Positions 34,771 to 42,898 of a stretch of 64,000 bases of DNA are shown piece after piece (positions within the stretch are counted from its first letter, which is position 1; the number at the start of each line of letters is the position of its first letter). Source of the stretch: Bdellovibrio bacteriovorus (lineage in GTDB: Bacteria; Bdellovibrionota; Bdellovibrionia; Bdellovibrionales; Bdellovibrionaceae). The stretch spans positions 744,001 through 808,000 of the forward strand of contig NZ_CP020946.1 of the NCBI RefSeq assembly GCF_002208115.1, written 5' to 3'. A program made the translations under genes and the position numbers. The notes under the pieces are model-generated. The model did not search any database, had not been told where the DNA came from, and worked only from the letters and a program-made list of their open reading frames with translations.

Positions 34771-35426
34771 TGAAACGTTCCGTCCAGGCCGCAAGCATCT
34801 GGATGTTTCTTTTGCTGGGAGCCTGCACGAAGGAGCCCGGTTATCACGTGGCAGATTATCAGGAAATCAAGTTCGAGGATGTTCCTGAGGAAATCAAAAT
34901 TCCCACCAAGGCCTGGGACCTTTTGGAGTTTAAACCCGCTGCCGACGGCCATGGGCCCGCAGTGGGTAAAAACCTGATCTTTTCTGAACTGACTGTTTAT
35001 CTGGTCGAAAAAAATCCTGGTGTGGTTGAAGGTGAAGCCATCAAGATCCAGCTTCCGCGCGGCGGGGGCACGATTGACCTTTCACGCTTTATCACCGACC
35101 GCCGGGGCACTTTCTATGTGGGCTTTGATTTTCCGGAATTCACTGATGCCACGGGCAAGAAAGTGTTGTTCTTGAGCAAGGCGCGCAAGCGCCGTCTGGG
35201 CAGCGAGGTCTTCGGGGCCGGCTGTAACCAGTACTTTGATATTACGGATGAATTCTTCAAGAAAATGAAGGCCGAAGGACTGAAGGTCAACAGCACCCAG
35301 GACAGATATTTGAGTGTGCTAGGGGGAAGCTTCCTGTTCGCGGCGGAAAAAGGGACGGATGTTCATCTGGCCCAGGTTCGATTCACCAACTCTCAACAGC
35401 CCCAATTCTTCTGCGAGGAGCGCTGA
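34770..35426 (+). CDS. Predicted lipoprotein
   Basis: 218 residues; lipobox LLGAC (Cys19) after a signal helix. The mature part has no recognised family: a strand-rich middle (GKNLIFSELTVYLVEK, RRGTFYVGFDFPEF) and single Cys residues near 150 and the end, which may pair. Overlaps its neighbours by one base on each side (TAATG and TGATG), so it is coupled to the GYF_2-TPR and nuclease genes. Confidence 0.78.
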   Translation: MKRSVQAASIWMFLLLGACTKEPGYHVADYQEIKFEDVPEEIKIPTKAWDLLEFKPAADGHGPAVGKNLIFSELTVYLVEKNPGVVEGEAIKIQLPRGGGTIDLSRFITDRRGTFYVGFDFPEFTDATGKKVLFLSKARKRRLGSEVFGAGCNQYFDITDEFFKKMKAEGLKVNSTQDRYLSVLGGSFLFAAEKGTDVHLAQVRFTNSQQPQFFCEER

Positions 35427-36388
35427 TGGAAAAACAAACTGTCCAAAGTCTTCAGGATAAAAGCAATGTCGACGCTCTTTTCCTGGTGAAGGAAAAGAAT
35501 GTTTCTGTCGGTAAAAACGGCCGTCCTTTTATGGGTCTGCAATTGGGTGATGCCACGGGCACCATCGATGCACGTCTGTGGGACCGAGTGGACGAACTGG
35601 CTCGCGAATTTGAAATTGGCGATATTCTGAAAGTGAAGGGTCTGGTTCAGATCTTTCAAAATCGCAAGCAACTGATCGTGCATCGTCTGGAACGGGTCGA
35701 GTCTTCGACGGTGGACATGGCGGAATTCATTCCGGCCACGGCCCGCAATGCCGAAGACATGATGGCCGAACTGACTCAGCTTGTGCGTTCAATGAAAAAC
35801 GATTATCTGCGCCAGTTGGTGACCGACACCTTGGAAGATCCCGAGATTCGTCCCATGGTGCTGCGTGCGCCGGCCGCGAAAAGCATTCACCACGCGTGGA
35901 TGGGCGGCCTGTTGGAGCATATTCTTTCCATCTGCAAAATTATGGACTTCATGGGGACGCACTATCCGTTCCTGAATCGTGACCTGCTTTTGTTCGGTGC
36001 GATTTTCCATGATATCGGCAAGGTTTGGGAGTTGTCGTATGACAATGGAATTTCTTACACCGATCGTGGCCGTTTGATCGGGCACATGCAGATCGCGTGC
36101 GAGCTGATAGACAAGAAGTCCTCACGTATCCTGGGTTTTTCCGAAGAACTGCGTGACATCTGCAAGCACATTATCTTAAGTCATCATGGCAAACTGGAGT
36201 ACGGATCGCCCAAGCGTCCGAAGTTCCTCGAAGCGATGGTGGTGGCCATGGTGGATGATTTCGACAGCAAGGTTGCCACAGTGAAGACCCTGATGGATAA
36301 CGAGCGCGGTTCCGGAGAAAAGTGGTCCCGCTATAGCGAACTGTTTGATCGCTATTTCCTGCTCGATGATATGAACGAGAAATACTAG
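35426..36388 (+). CDS. YhaM-like OB-fold/HD-domain 3'-5' exoribonuclease
   Basis: 320 residues. N-terminal OB fold at about 14-95 (GRPFMGLQLGDATGTIDARLWD is the usual YhaM strand pair). HD domain at about 150-290: KSIHHAWMGGLLEHIL, FHDIGKVWEL (HD pair), HMQIACELI and ILSHHGKLEYGSPK. This architecture and length fit YhaM/Cbf1, Mn-dependent 3'-5' exoribonucleases of RNA turnover. The fold could also be a generic HD phosphohydrolase. Confidence 0.85.
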   Translation: MEKQTVQSLQDKSNVDALFLVKEKNVSVGKNGRPFMGLQLGDATGTIDARLWDRVDELAREFEIGDILKVKGLVQIFQNRKQLIVHRLERVESSTVDMAEFIPATARNAEDMMAELTQLVRSMKNDYLRQLVTDTLEDPEIRPMVLRAPAAKSIHHAWMGGLLEHILSICKIMDFMGTHYPFLNRDLLLFGAIFHDIGKVWELSYDNGISYTDRGRLIGHMQIACELIDKKSSRILGFSEELRDICKHIILSHHGKLEYGSPKRPKFLEAMVVAMVDDFDSKVATVKTLMDNERGSGEKWSRYSELFDRYFLLDDMNEKY

Positions 36389-36400
36389 AAAAGAAGCACG

Positions 36401-36907
36401 ATGATTAGCGGCATTTTGGAATTCCTGCGCACCTATAAGAACTACGACCCGGCGGCAAAATCCCTGTGGGAGATCGCTTTGCTGTATCCGGGGCCCAAAG
36501 CCGTGGCTTTGCATCGGATTGCTCATGAACTTTATGGGATGAAATTGTTTTTCCTGGCCCGACTGGTGGCCGAGATTTCCCGTTGGCTGACCGGCATTGA
36601 GATTCATCCCGGCGCCACTCTGGGAAAACGCCTGGTGATCGATCATGGCTTCGGTGTCGTGATCGGGGAAACCGCCGTCATTGGTGATGACTGCATCATC
36701 TTTCACGGTGTGACTTTGGGTGGATTGAAATTTGATCCTGTGAAACGTCATCCAACGGTTGGCAACAAAGTGCTGATCGGAACTGGCGCCAAGATTCTGG
36801 GACCTATCACTATCGGTGATGGAGCCCTTGTGGGCGCCAATGCCGTGGTGATTCGCGACGTGCCGGCCGGGGCGACGATGGTGGGGCCGGTTTCAACTCA
36901 GAGGTAG
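36401..36907 (+). CDS. cysE: Serine O-acetyltransferase, short type
   Basis: 168 residues. Left-handed beta-helix hexapeptide repeats with the CysE signature: [26 protein letters not shown] from about 67, then HGVTLGG. Makes O-acetylserine from serine and acetyl-CoA for cysteine synthesis. The short N-terminal helical part and absence of the long E. coli N-domain fit the EpsC/SrpH-like short form. Thirteen bases after the nuclease gene, one base before the Mpo1-like gene. No cysK is visible in the window. Confidence 0.9.
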   Translation: MISGILEFLRTYKNYDPAAKSLWEIALLYPGPKAVALHRIAHELYGMKLFFLARLVAEISRWLTGIEIHPGATLGKRLVIDHGFGVVIGETAVIGDDCIIFHGVTLGGLKFDPVKRHPTVGNKVLIGTGAKILGPITIGDGALVGANAVVIRDVPAGATMVGPVSTQR

Positions 36908-36908
36908 C

Positions 36909-37334
36909 ATGAAAACGCTGGAACAATGGTTTGCCGAATACAGTGAAAGTCATCAGCATCCCGTCAACCAGCGCCTGCACAAAGTCTGCGTGCCCTTGAT
37001 CTTCTTTTCTATCGTTGGAATGCTTCTGCAAATCCCTGTTGAACTGGGGCCGATCAAGCTCGGAGAGCTGTTGATTGCCGTGGCTTTGGGTTGGTACATG
37101 ACCCTGGGTCCCCGGGTTTTTCTGGTAATGTTGGGCCAATTGGTTCTGAGTTATGCTTTGGTTTACGTATTAAGTCTGTGGGTGTCACCGATCTGGCCCT
37201 TGGTCCTGATCTTCGTTTTGGCGTGGGTGGGACAGTTTTATGGGCACCACCTTGAAGGTAAAAAACCATCTTTTTTCAAAGACTTACAGTATCTACTGAT
37301 CGGACCCTTGTGGGTGGTCCGTGGCCTGTTTTGA
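36909..37334 (+). CDS. Mpo1/DUF962-like membrane protein
   Basis: 141 residues, four hydrophobic helices. The N-terminal EYSESHQHPVNQRLHKVCVP and the C-terminal FYGHHLEGKKPSFFKDLQYLLIGP match the YGL010W/Mpo1 family. In yeast Mpo1 is an Fe-dependent dioxygenase that shortens 2-hydroxy fatty acids; the conserved His residues are present here. Whether this bacterial homologue acts on hydroxy fatty acids is inference, but Bdellovibrio lipids do include hydroxylated chains. Last gene of the long run. Confidence 0.75.
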   Translation: MKTLEQWFAEYSESHQHPVNQRLHKVCVPLIFFSIVGMLLQIPVELGPIKLGELLIAVALGWYMTLGPRVFLVMLGQLVLSYALVYVLSLWVSPIWPLVLIFVLAWVGQFYGHHLEGKKPSFFKDLQYLLIGPLWVVRGLF

Positions 37335-37453
37335 GTGCCAAGATATTCTCATCCTGTTTTCATGACTCAAGCTTCATATTAAATGGTTCGCTTGCCGCCG
37401 TGCGTTTCTGAGATACTAAGGGTGATCTTAATCTAGGCGAAAGGAGTTCGGCT
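37335..37453. other. Leader region before small ORF
   Basis: About 120 bp with no clear -35/-10 pair; a possible weak one is TTGCCG followed by TACTAA near 37391-37418. Ends in a strong AAAGGAG ribosome site at 37440-37446. Confidence 0.3.
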
Positions 37454-37570
37454 ATGAAGCAGACAGAACAAATCCAGACGGTGCCAACTTCGACTCCGCA
37501 CCAGGAAAGCAACGGAACAGTTGCTCCGGTACGCAAGAGAAGAAGTCGCAGACGTCTCAGCGGTTGGTAA
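37454..37570 (+). CDS. Small Arg-rich protein, 38 residues
   Basis: An AAAGGAG site 7 bases before the ATG supports real translation. The product reads MKQTEQIQTVPTSTPHQESN, then GTVAPVRKRRSRRRLSGW: a polar N-half and a strongly basic C-half (eight Arg/Lys in ten residues). It could bind nucleic acid or ribosomes. Its stop sits in a hairpin loop and two further hairpins follow, so the transcript is compact and structured. No homologue recognised. Ribosome profiling or conservation in related genomes would decide. Confidence 0.55.
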   Translation: MKQTEQIQTVPTSTPHQESNGTVAPVRKRRSRRRLSGW

Positions 37571-37580
37571 GCCCAACCGC
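37560..37580 (+). promoter_or_regulatory. Hairpin with stop codon in its loop
   Basis: GCGGTTGG / CCAACCGC, eight perfect pairs around a 5-base loop that contains the TAA stop of the small ORF. Confidence 0.5.
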
Positions 37581-37582
37581 CA

Positions 37583-37672
37583 CAGCCGGTGAACAAGGCC
37601 CATCCGAATAAGCGGCTGAACCTTTTTGACCGGCTTTTTTTAAAGCTCCCATTTCGGGGGCTTTTTTTTATT
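37583..37672 (+). terminator. Two consecutive terminator-like hairpins
   Basis: First: AGCCGGT (37583-37589) can pair with ACCGGCT (37629-37635) before a T run. Second: AAAGCTCCC (37642-37650) with GGGGGCTTT (37656-37664), followed by six T. The second is a good intrinsic terminator; the first depends on closing a long loop. Confidence 0.7.
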
Positions 37673-37826
37673 CATTTTCAGTTGGCACTTCAGTTCGTTT
37701 TCAATCTCATCTTCTTTTCAATCCGCTTTCCTCACGTTTTCATTCGCGCTTGTTTTCAATGAAATGCTGTTCTTTCACTCAGGGTGCTTTTAAATCGTCT
37801 GACGACATTGAAGGATGAAATAATCT
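37673..37826. other. T-rich upstream region of S4 paralogue
   Basis: T-rich run with repeated TTTTCA (five or six times, 37675-37760), then GAAGGATG before the rpsD start. No gene seen. Confidence 0.4.
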
Positions 37827-38453
37827 ATGAACAGACAAGGTAAAACGCCACGTTTTAAAAGACAGAGAAGACTTTTGACCGAACTTCCCGGTATGGGGAA
37901 GGCGGGCGCTCTTGAAAGACGCCCTTATCCTCCAGGTCAGCACGGCTTGCAACGCCGAAAGTACTCTGAATTCGCTTTGCAACTTGAGGAAAAACAAAAG
38001 CTGAGATTCCACTATGGTCTGCGCGAGGAGCAGTTCCGTCGTTTGATCAATAAAGCCAAAAAATCCAAAGCCACCAACTGGGTTGAAGCTTTGGTGAACT
38101 TGCTTGAAAAACGCCTGGACAACGTCGTATTCCGCCTGGGCTTCGCTGGCAGCATCCCGGCAGCAAGACAGTTGGTATCTCATGGCAAGGTTCTTGTGAA
38201 CGGCAAGAAAGTGAACATCGGTTCGCAAATTATCAAGGTTGGCGACAAGATCACTTTGAAAGATGAAGCGTACCAAAATCAGGTTTACATGGCTGCGAAA
38301 CAGGCTCCACGTCTGCCTTTGCCATCATTCATGGCTAAAGAAGACGTCGCAGGCAAAGAACAAGGCCGTTTGACTGATGAACCGAATCTTGAGGCCGTTC
38401 CATTTGCCTTCGAGCCGGGTTTGGTCATCGGTTACTACTCAATGAGGGGCTAA
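37827..38453 (+). CDS. rpsD: 30S ribosomal protein S4, zinc-ligand-free form
   Basis: 208 residues, normal S4 length. The N-half carries ERRPYPPGQHGLQRRKYSEF and LEEKQKLRFHYGLREEQFRR, hallmarks of S4, and the S4 RNA-binding domain follows (LEKRLDNVVFRLGF..ARQLVSHGKVLVNGKKV). No cysteines occur in the first 40 residues, so this is the C-minus form without the Cys4 zinc site. It stands alone, away from the alpha ribosomal operon, so it may be a second S4 for zinc-poor conditions or, if the genome has no other, the only one. S4 also binds rRNA to start 30S assembly. Stop overlaps the next ATG (TAATG). Confidence 0.9.
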   Translation: MNRQGKTPRFKRQRRLLTELPGMGKAGALERRPYPPGQHGLQRRKYSEFALQLEEKQKLRFHYGLREEQFRRLINKAKKSKATNWVEALVNLLEKRLDNVVFRLGFAGSIPAARQLVSHGKVLVNGKKVNIGSQIIKVGDKITLKDEAYQNQVYMAAKQAPRLPLPSFMAKEDVAGKEQGRLTDEPNLEAVPFAFEPGLVIGYYSMRG

Positions 38454-38689
38454 TGAAAACGACGAAGTTCATCGAAGCAGAGCAAATTGCTTTCGAAGAA
38501 GTAGCTGAAAACTGGGTCTCCGTAAAATTCGGGGATGAGAAGTTCGTGATCGACGTGGATACTCTGTTCGATCTGTCCTTCCGCTGTGCTTCTTTCCTGG
38601 CACAAGTCGAAGCCAAGGAAGAAGAACAGGCCGCAATGCAAGGCACCTGTGTCTGCGAAGGCGTTCCTGCAGAAGCTAAAGTACACTAA
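38453..38689 (+). CDS. Small acidic protein coupled to S4
   Basis: 78 residues, starting within the S4 stop codon. Acidic and Glu-rich (KEEEQAAMQ) with a CVC pair near residue 68. No domain recognised. Strict overlap with rpsD suggests a partner of S4 or of zinc/redox control, but that is only inferred from position. Confidence 0.65.
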   Translation: MKTTKFIEAEQIAFEEVAENWVSVKFGDEKFVIDVDTLFDLSFRCASFLAQVEAKEEEQAAMQGTCVCEGVPAEAKVH

Positions 38690-38690
38690 G

Positions 38691-38720
38691 AAAAAGGCCT
38701 CGAAAGAGGCCTTTTTTTTT
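38691..38720 (+). terminator. Intrinsic terminator of rpsD pair
   Basis: AAAAAGGCCTC-GAAA-GAGGCCTTTTT followed by further T. Strong stem and stable tetraloop. Confidence 0.9.
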
Positions 38721-38821
38721 GCCCAAAATCCAAAGCCATCCAGGCTCCGCTGGCACCGTGATTGCTCCCTCCCTTATGAGAATCATTTGAGATGATTCAG
38801 AGTCGTTATATTGGAGGCCAC

Positions 38822-39664
38822 ATGCCCTTGTTTCGCCCATTTTTGTCGTTTGTTCTGGGGTTGGTCACCATCCTTTCTGTGGCTCAGGCCCAAGCCCGTC
38901 CCCAAAGTGCTCTGGATGTGATGACCTTTGAGGATGAATTCACCTGCAACGACAAGTTTCCTCATCATTCCTTCTGCGAGGCTGTGGAGTTCCGCCCCTG
39001 GTCTGAGGCCGAAAAACAGATCGTCGGGGAGTATCTGGCCAACATCAACGATCCCCGTCTGGGGCACCTGCTGGAAGTGATCAAAAGCAAAGGCATCACC
39101 AAAATTCACCGCGTGGGGTACGGTGCCACCTGGTACAACAATATTTCCAAGCGTCGGGCCGAGTTCGTGCGCAGCAGGGACAAAGCTTTGTTGTGGGTCA
39201 ATCCGGTCACCAATGTGATTGGTTTCTCGGACTCATTCTTTACCGGCACATCTTTCATGGATCCTCACGCGAAAGTGGATCGCAAACAGATCAATGTCTT
39301 CCACGAACTGGTGCATGTCTTTGATGTGGCTTTGGGGCATATCTCTACCTCGCAGGAATTCTATGACAGCGTGGGCTGGCACTGGGACGGCAAGGAGCAT
39401 GTGATTGGTGGCGTGGACTATCATCAGTCGCAGTTGGACTTTAAAAATATTCTGGCGTTGGTGGGAAACAAACAAAGTGCGCGGGCTTATGCTCAAGACC
39501 GCGAACTGGGAATTCAGTATGGATTCCCGACAGTGTATTCCATGACCAACACTCATGAATCCTTCGCAGAGATCATTTCCTATTACATCTTCGATCCCAC
39601 GGCGAAAGACTATCTTTCCCCCAAGATTCAAGCATATGTAAAATCAGTCCTCAAAGAAGACTGA
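38822..39664 (+). CDS. Secreted zincin-like metalloprotease candidate
   Basis: 280 residues from ATG 38822 (GGAGG 5 bases upstream); an in-frame start at 38792 lacks a signal. Signal peptide ends near AQA-RPQS. HELVHVFD gives HExxH (His161, Glu162, His165), and a downstream THESFAEIISYY could give the third ligand Glu, a gluzincin pattern. Five cysteines, several near the mature N-terminus. A periplasmic or secreted protease is expected. Ends 33 bp before the stop of convergent hrpB, with repeat copy 3 between. Confidence 0.75.
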   Translation: MPLFRPFLSFVLGLVTILSVAQAQARPQSALDVMTFEDEFTCNDKFPHHSFCEAVEFRPWSEAEKQIVGEYLANINDPRLGHLLEVIKSKGITKIHRVGYGATWYNNISKRRAEFVRSRDKALLWVNPVTNVIGFSDSFFTGTSFMDPHAKVDRKQINVFHELVHVFDVALGHISTSQEFYDSVGWHWDGKEHVIGGVDYHQSQLDFKNILALVGNKQSARAYAQDRELGIQYGFPTVYSMTNTHESFAEIISYYIFDPTAKDYLSPKIQAYVKSVLKED

Positions 39665-39670
39665 CGCAAA

Positions 39671-39700
39671 GCTTCGGAAAAAGTAAGCAGGTACCTTTTA
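39671..39700 (-). repeat. Stop-codon-anchored 30-bp repeat, copy 3
   Basis: 28 of 30 bases match copies 1 and 2, and on the minus strand it again begins exactly at a stop codon (TAA of hrpB at 39698-39700). It lies between convergent genes. No hairpin terminator is seen here. Confidence 0.8.
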
Positions 39701-42238
39701 GTGGCGGCGGCGGCCTTTGGCTTCCGGGACGCCATCGGCGGGGTCTTCGGGCCATTGGTGTTTCGGGTATTTGATGCGCAGTTCTTTGCGCACTTCCGGG
39801 TAACCATTCTTCCAGAAACTTTCCAGATTTGAAGTCACCTGCACCGGGCGGAAATTCGGCCCCAGCAAATGCAATGTGATCGGAATCGTCTGTTTATAGA
39901 CTTTCGGTGTATGCATCAGGCCGAAGACTTCCTGAATGCGCACTTCCAGGTATGGTGGTTTGTCGGACGGATAAATCACGCGGATTTTGCTGCCGCTGGG
40001 AACTTCAATGCGGTCGGGGATTTCCCGGCGCAGGGTGTTTGCGGTTTCTGGTGGCAGGACACTTTCAAAGAAGAAACATAGGTCCTTTTCCATCACAGTC
40101 TGCATTTTGCTTTCGCCCATGCAGGCTTGCGTGAAGGCTTCGACCTTCATTTTTTCGATATCAAGATTCAGGTCCTCTTGCTGCTGCAGGAACTGCAGGC
40201 GCTCCCACCAGTGGGACAGGGCTTCGTTGGTTTTTAAAACCAGATCAAACTTGTCGGCCAGAATCTGTGGCAGTTTTTCAGCGACTTCGGTTGCTGAAGC
40301 CGGACTCAGTGATGGCTCTTCCAAAGGCAGGCCGTACAGGGACCGGTATTCGCGAGTGAAAAATTGTCCCTTTTCCTCGACGAAGGACACATCACGAATT
40401 TTGACGATGTCATCGCGGAAAAGATCCAGCACGAAATCTTTTTCAGCACCGCATGCAAGGCTTACCATGGTTTCTGCGTCGGAACTGCCTTCCACTCCAT
40501 TCAGAGCGGCAAAGAATTCAGAATTTTTCACCAGAGTTTCATTTTGCAGCTTCACTCCGCGACCGCCCACCATCAGGGCGCGTTCGGACTTGCCACGGCG
40601 GCGGCACAGGCGGTCAGCGTAAGCTGTCAGCAGAATTTTTTTAGTTAAAGCCAACTGCTGATCTTTTTTTAGCGCTGCTGCCGGAGCTTCTGAAGATTTT
40701 TGCAGGCGCTTGGCCAGTTCCTGAATCTGGCGAGCCGCCTGATCCACAGTTTGCAACGAGAAGTAGGCACTGCCCGCTGGGGCTTTCTTGCTTTGGCGGA
40801 ACTGATGCAACACCTCCAGGCGCGCACTCAGGTCGCATTCCAGATTGTCCCCCAGGAAGGAAGCGACGGATTCACGTCTGAGGATGTCACGCTCTTGCAG
40901 CAAGGCGGCCATCTCTGACGCCAATTCAATGGCGCCCAGATCCATTCCCACCAGCATCAGCTTTGCCAGACGCACGGGCAGTGGGAAGTGCAGGATCTTG
41001 CGACCCAAAGCTGTGATTTTGTTGTTGTCGTCCACGGCGCCGGAAATGCGCAGGTATCGAAGGGCATTTTCAATGGCCACTTTCTGAGGTTTTTCAAACC
41101 AGCTGAAAGAATCAAAATCAGTGACACCTTGAGCACTTAAGAACAACAAACTTTCTGTCAGGTCCACGCGCTGGATTTCAGCCACTTCGCTTTTACCGAA
41201 GGACAGCTCATCCATTTTATTCCACATGCGATATGCGACACCCGGGAATTGACGGGCGGCCCGGCCGGAACGCTGAATGGCGCTGGACAGACTGATACGT
41301 CCCAGCTCCAGGCGGGAAAACCCGGTGCGGTGATCCTGCTTCATGTTTTTGGCAAGACCTGAATCGATAACCGTGTTCACGCCGTCAATGGTGACCGAGG
41401 ATTCCGCAATATTGGTGGAAAGGATCACCCGTTGCTGGGAGGTCTTTTTCAAGGCACGTCGCTGGTCTTCCAGATTCAAGGACCCATGCAGTGGGACCAG
41501 TTCGATGTTTTTGCTGTCAGCCCAGCTTTGCAAAGCATCTTTGGCGCGGTCAATTTCACCCACGCCCGGCAAGAACACCAGAATGTCGTGACGGGTTTGC
41601 AGTTGGGCGTCTTTCACAGTTTGCGCGACGGCATCAAAGAACTGCGGAAAGGTTTGCAGTTGCTGAGATCCCTTTTGATAGCGCACGTCCAGCTCAAACA
41701 ATTTTCCCGGCACACTGACAATCGGGCAGTCGCCCAGATAGCTGGCGATTTTTTCGGCTTCCAGGGTCGCGGACATCACCAGTATTTTGATATCACGGCC
41801 CAGCTCCTGCAATTCACGCAAAAGTCCCAAAGCCAGATCCACGTGCATGGAGCGTTCATGGAATTCATCCAGAATCACCAGTTCGACTTCGGATAGTTCC
41901 GGGTCGTCGATCATCTGGCGGGCCAGCAGTGCTTCGGTCATAAAAACCAAACGCGTCTTATTCGAAGTTTTATTGGCAAAGCGAACTTGATAGCCGATCT
42001 CTTCACCTACCTGCCAGCCTTGTTCTTCGGCGATGCGGTGGGCAGCAGCGATGGCCGCCATACGGCGCGGTTCAAGCACGATGACTTTTTTGGAAGTTAC
42101 CTGCAGCAGGGCCGGAGGCAGACGGGTGGTCTTACCGGCACCCGGCGCTGCGGTGATGACAAGATTCTGGCCATTTTTCAGAAGGCTCTGAATCTCGGGG
42201 ACGAAACTGTCAATTGGAAGCAGCAGTTCCTGGTTCAT
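39698..42238 (-). CDS. hrpB: ATP-dependent helicase HrpB
   Basis: 846 residues from ATG 42238; TTG 42241 is an alternative. Walker A APGAGKTT, DEFHERS in place of DEAH (usual in HrpB), MSATLEAEK, then motif VI QRSGRAAR. The C-terminal region of about 350 residues matches the HrpB extension. DEAH-type RNA helicase family; in other bacteria its role is not well settled. It follows the rsmI-like gene directly on the minus strand. Confidence 0.92.
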   Translation of the reverse strand: MNQELLLPIDSFVPEIQSLLKNGQNLVITAAPGAGKTTRLPPALLQVTSKKVIVLEPRRMAAIAAAHRIAEEQGWQVGEEIGYQVRFANKTSNKTRLVFMTEALLARQMIDDPELSEVELVILDEFHERSMHVDLALGLLRELQELGRDIKILVMSATLEAEKIASYLGDCPIVSVPGKLFELDVRYQKGSQQLQTFPQFFDAVAQTVKDAQLQTRHDILVFLPGVGEIDRAKDALQSWADSKNIELVPLHGSLNLEDQRRALKKTSQQRVILSTNIAESSVTIDGVNTVIDSGLAKNMKQDHRTGFSRLELGRISLSSAIQRSGRAARQFPGVAYRMWNKMDELSFGKSEVAEIQRVDLTESLLFLSAQGVTDFDSFSWFEKPQKVAIENALRYLRISGAVDDNNKITALGRKILHFPLPVRLAKLMLVGMDLGAIELASEMAALLQERDILRRESVASFLGDNLECDLSARLEVLHQFRQSKKAPAGSAYFSLQTVDQAARQIQELAKRLQKSSEAPAAALKKDQQLALTKKILLTAYADRLCRRRGKSERALMVGGRGVKLQNETLVKNSEFFAALNGVEGSSDAETMVSLACGAEKDFVLDLFRDDIVKIRDVSFVEEKGQFFTREYRSLYGLPLEEPSLSPASATEVAEKLPQILADKFDLVLKTNEALSHWWERLQFLQQQEDLNLDIEKMKVEAFTQACMGESKMQTVMEKDLCFFFESVLPPETANTLRREIPDRIEVPSGSKIRVIYPSDKPPYLEVRIQEVFGLMHTPKVYKQTIPITLHLLGPNFRPVQVTSNLESFWKNGYPEVRKELRIKYPKHQWPEDPADGVPEAKGRRRH

Positions 42239-42241
42239 CAA

Positions 42242-42898
42242 TCAGACCGGATACACCAGCAGCATGAATTCTGCCTTGTCGGCTTTCAGGCCGCCGATCA
42301 GTTTGTCGATTGAGCCCTCCAGAACGATCTCTTCTTCCTGGGACAGATTCATGGTCAGCAGGAAGCGACGTTGAGCAAAATGCTCTTTCATGTCGTTCAG
42401 GGTTTTTTTCAGGCGGTAAGGAGTGTCCATCAGAATGATGGCGCGCTTTTCTTTGGTCAGTTCTTTTAAAGCACGCGCACGAGCTTCGTTTTCAGCCGGC
42501 AAGAAGCCGCGAAACACGAACTCATCAATGCGCTGACCGCTTAAAGACAGCAATCCCATCAGGGCTGAAGCGCCCAGAACGGATTTTACCGGTACGTTTT
42601 TCTGGCGGCACAGGCGCACCAGATCCGCTCCCGGATCGCAGAACCCTGGCGTTCCACAGTCAGAAACCAGAGCCACGGTCTTTTCCGCACACAGCGGAAC
42701 CAGCGCGGCTTTGTCTTCAGGGGTGGAATGCTCATCCAGAACTTCGTAGGATTTACCCGTAATGCCATGGGCACGCAGAAGCTTTGACGCTTCTTTCGTG
42801 CTTTCGCAAATCACCACGTCGCAGTTTTTCAGAATTTCAAGGGCGCGCAGGGAAATTTCGCTGACATCGCCAATCGGGGTGGCCACCACGTAAAGCAT
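42242..42898 (-). CDS. rsmI: RsmI-like tetrapyrrole-methylase-fold methyltransferase
   Basis: 218 residues. LYVVATPIGDVSEISLRALEIL is the RsmI N-terminus, followed by SDCGTPGFCDPGADLV, the family's SAM-loop region, then VLGASALMGLLSLSG and GFLPAEN. RsmI methylates the ribose of C1402 of 16S rRNA. This copy lacks the roughly 60-residue C-terminal domain of E. coli RsmI. It could be a paralogue with a different RNA substrate. Overlaps the HAD gene by one base. Confidence 0.8.
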   Translation of the reverse strand: MLYVVATPIGDVSEISLRALEILKNCDVVICESTKEASKLLRAHGITGKSYEVLDEHSTPEDKAALVPLCAEKTVALVSDCGTPGFCDPGADLVRLCRQKNVPVKSVLGASALMGLLSLSGQRIDEFVFRGFLPAENEARARALKELTKEKRAIILMDTPYRLKKTLNDMKEHFAQRRFLLTMNLSQEEEIVLEGSIDKLIGGLKADKAEFMLLVYPV

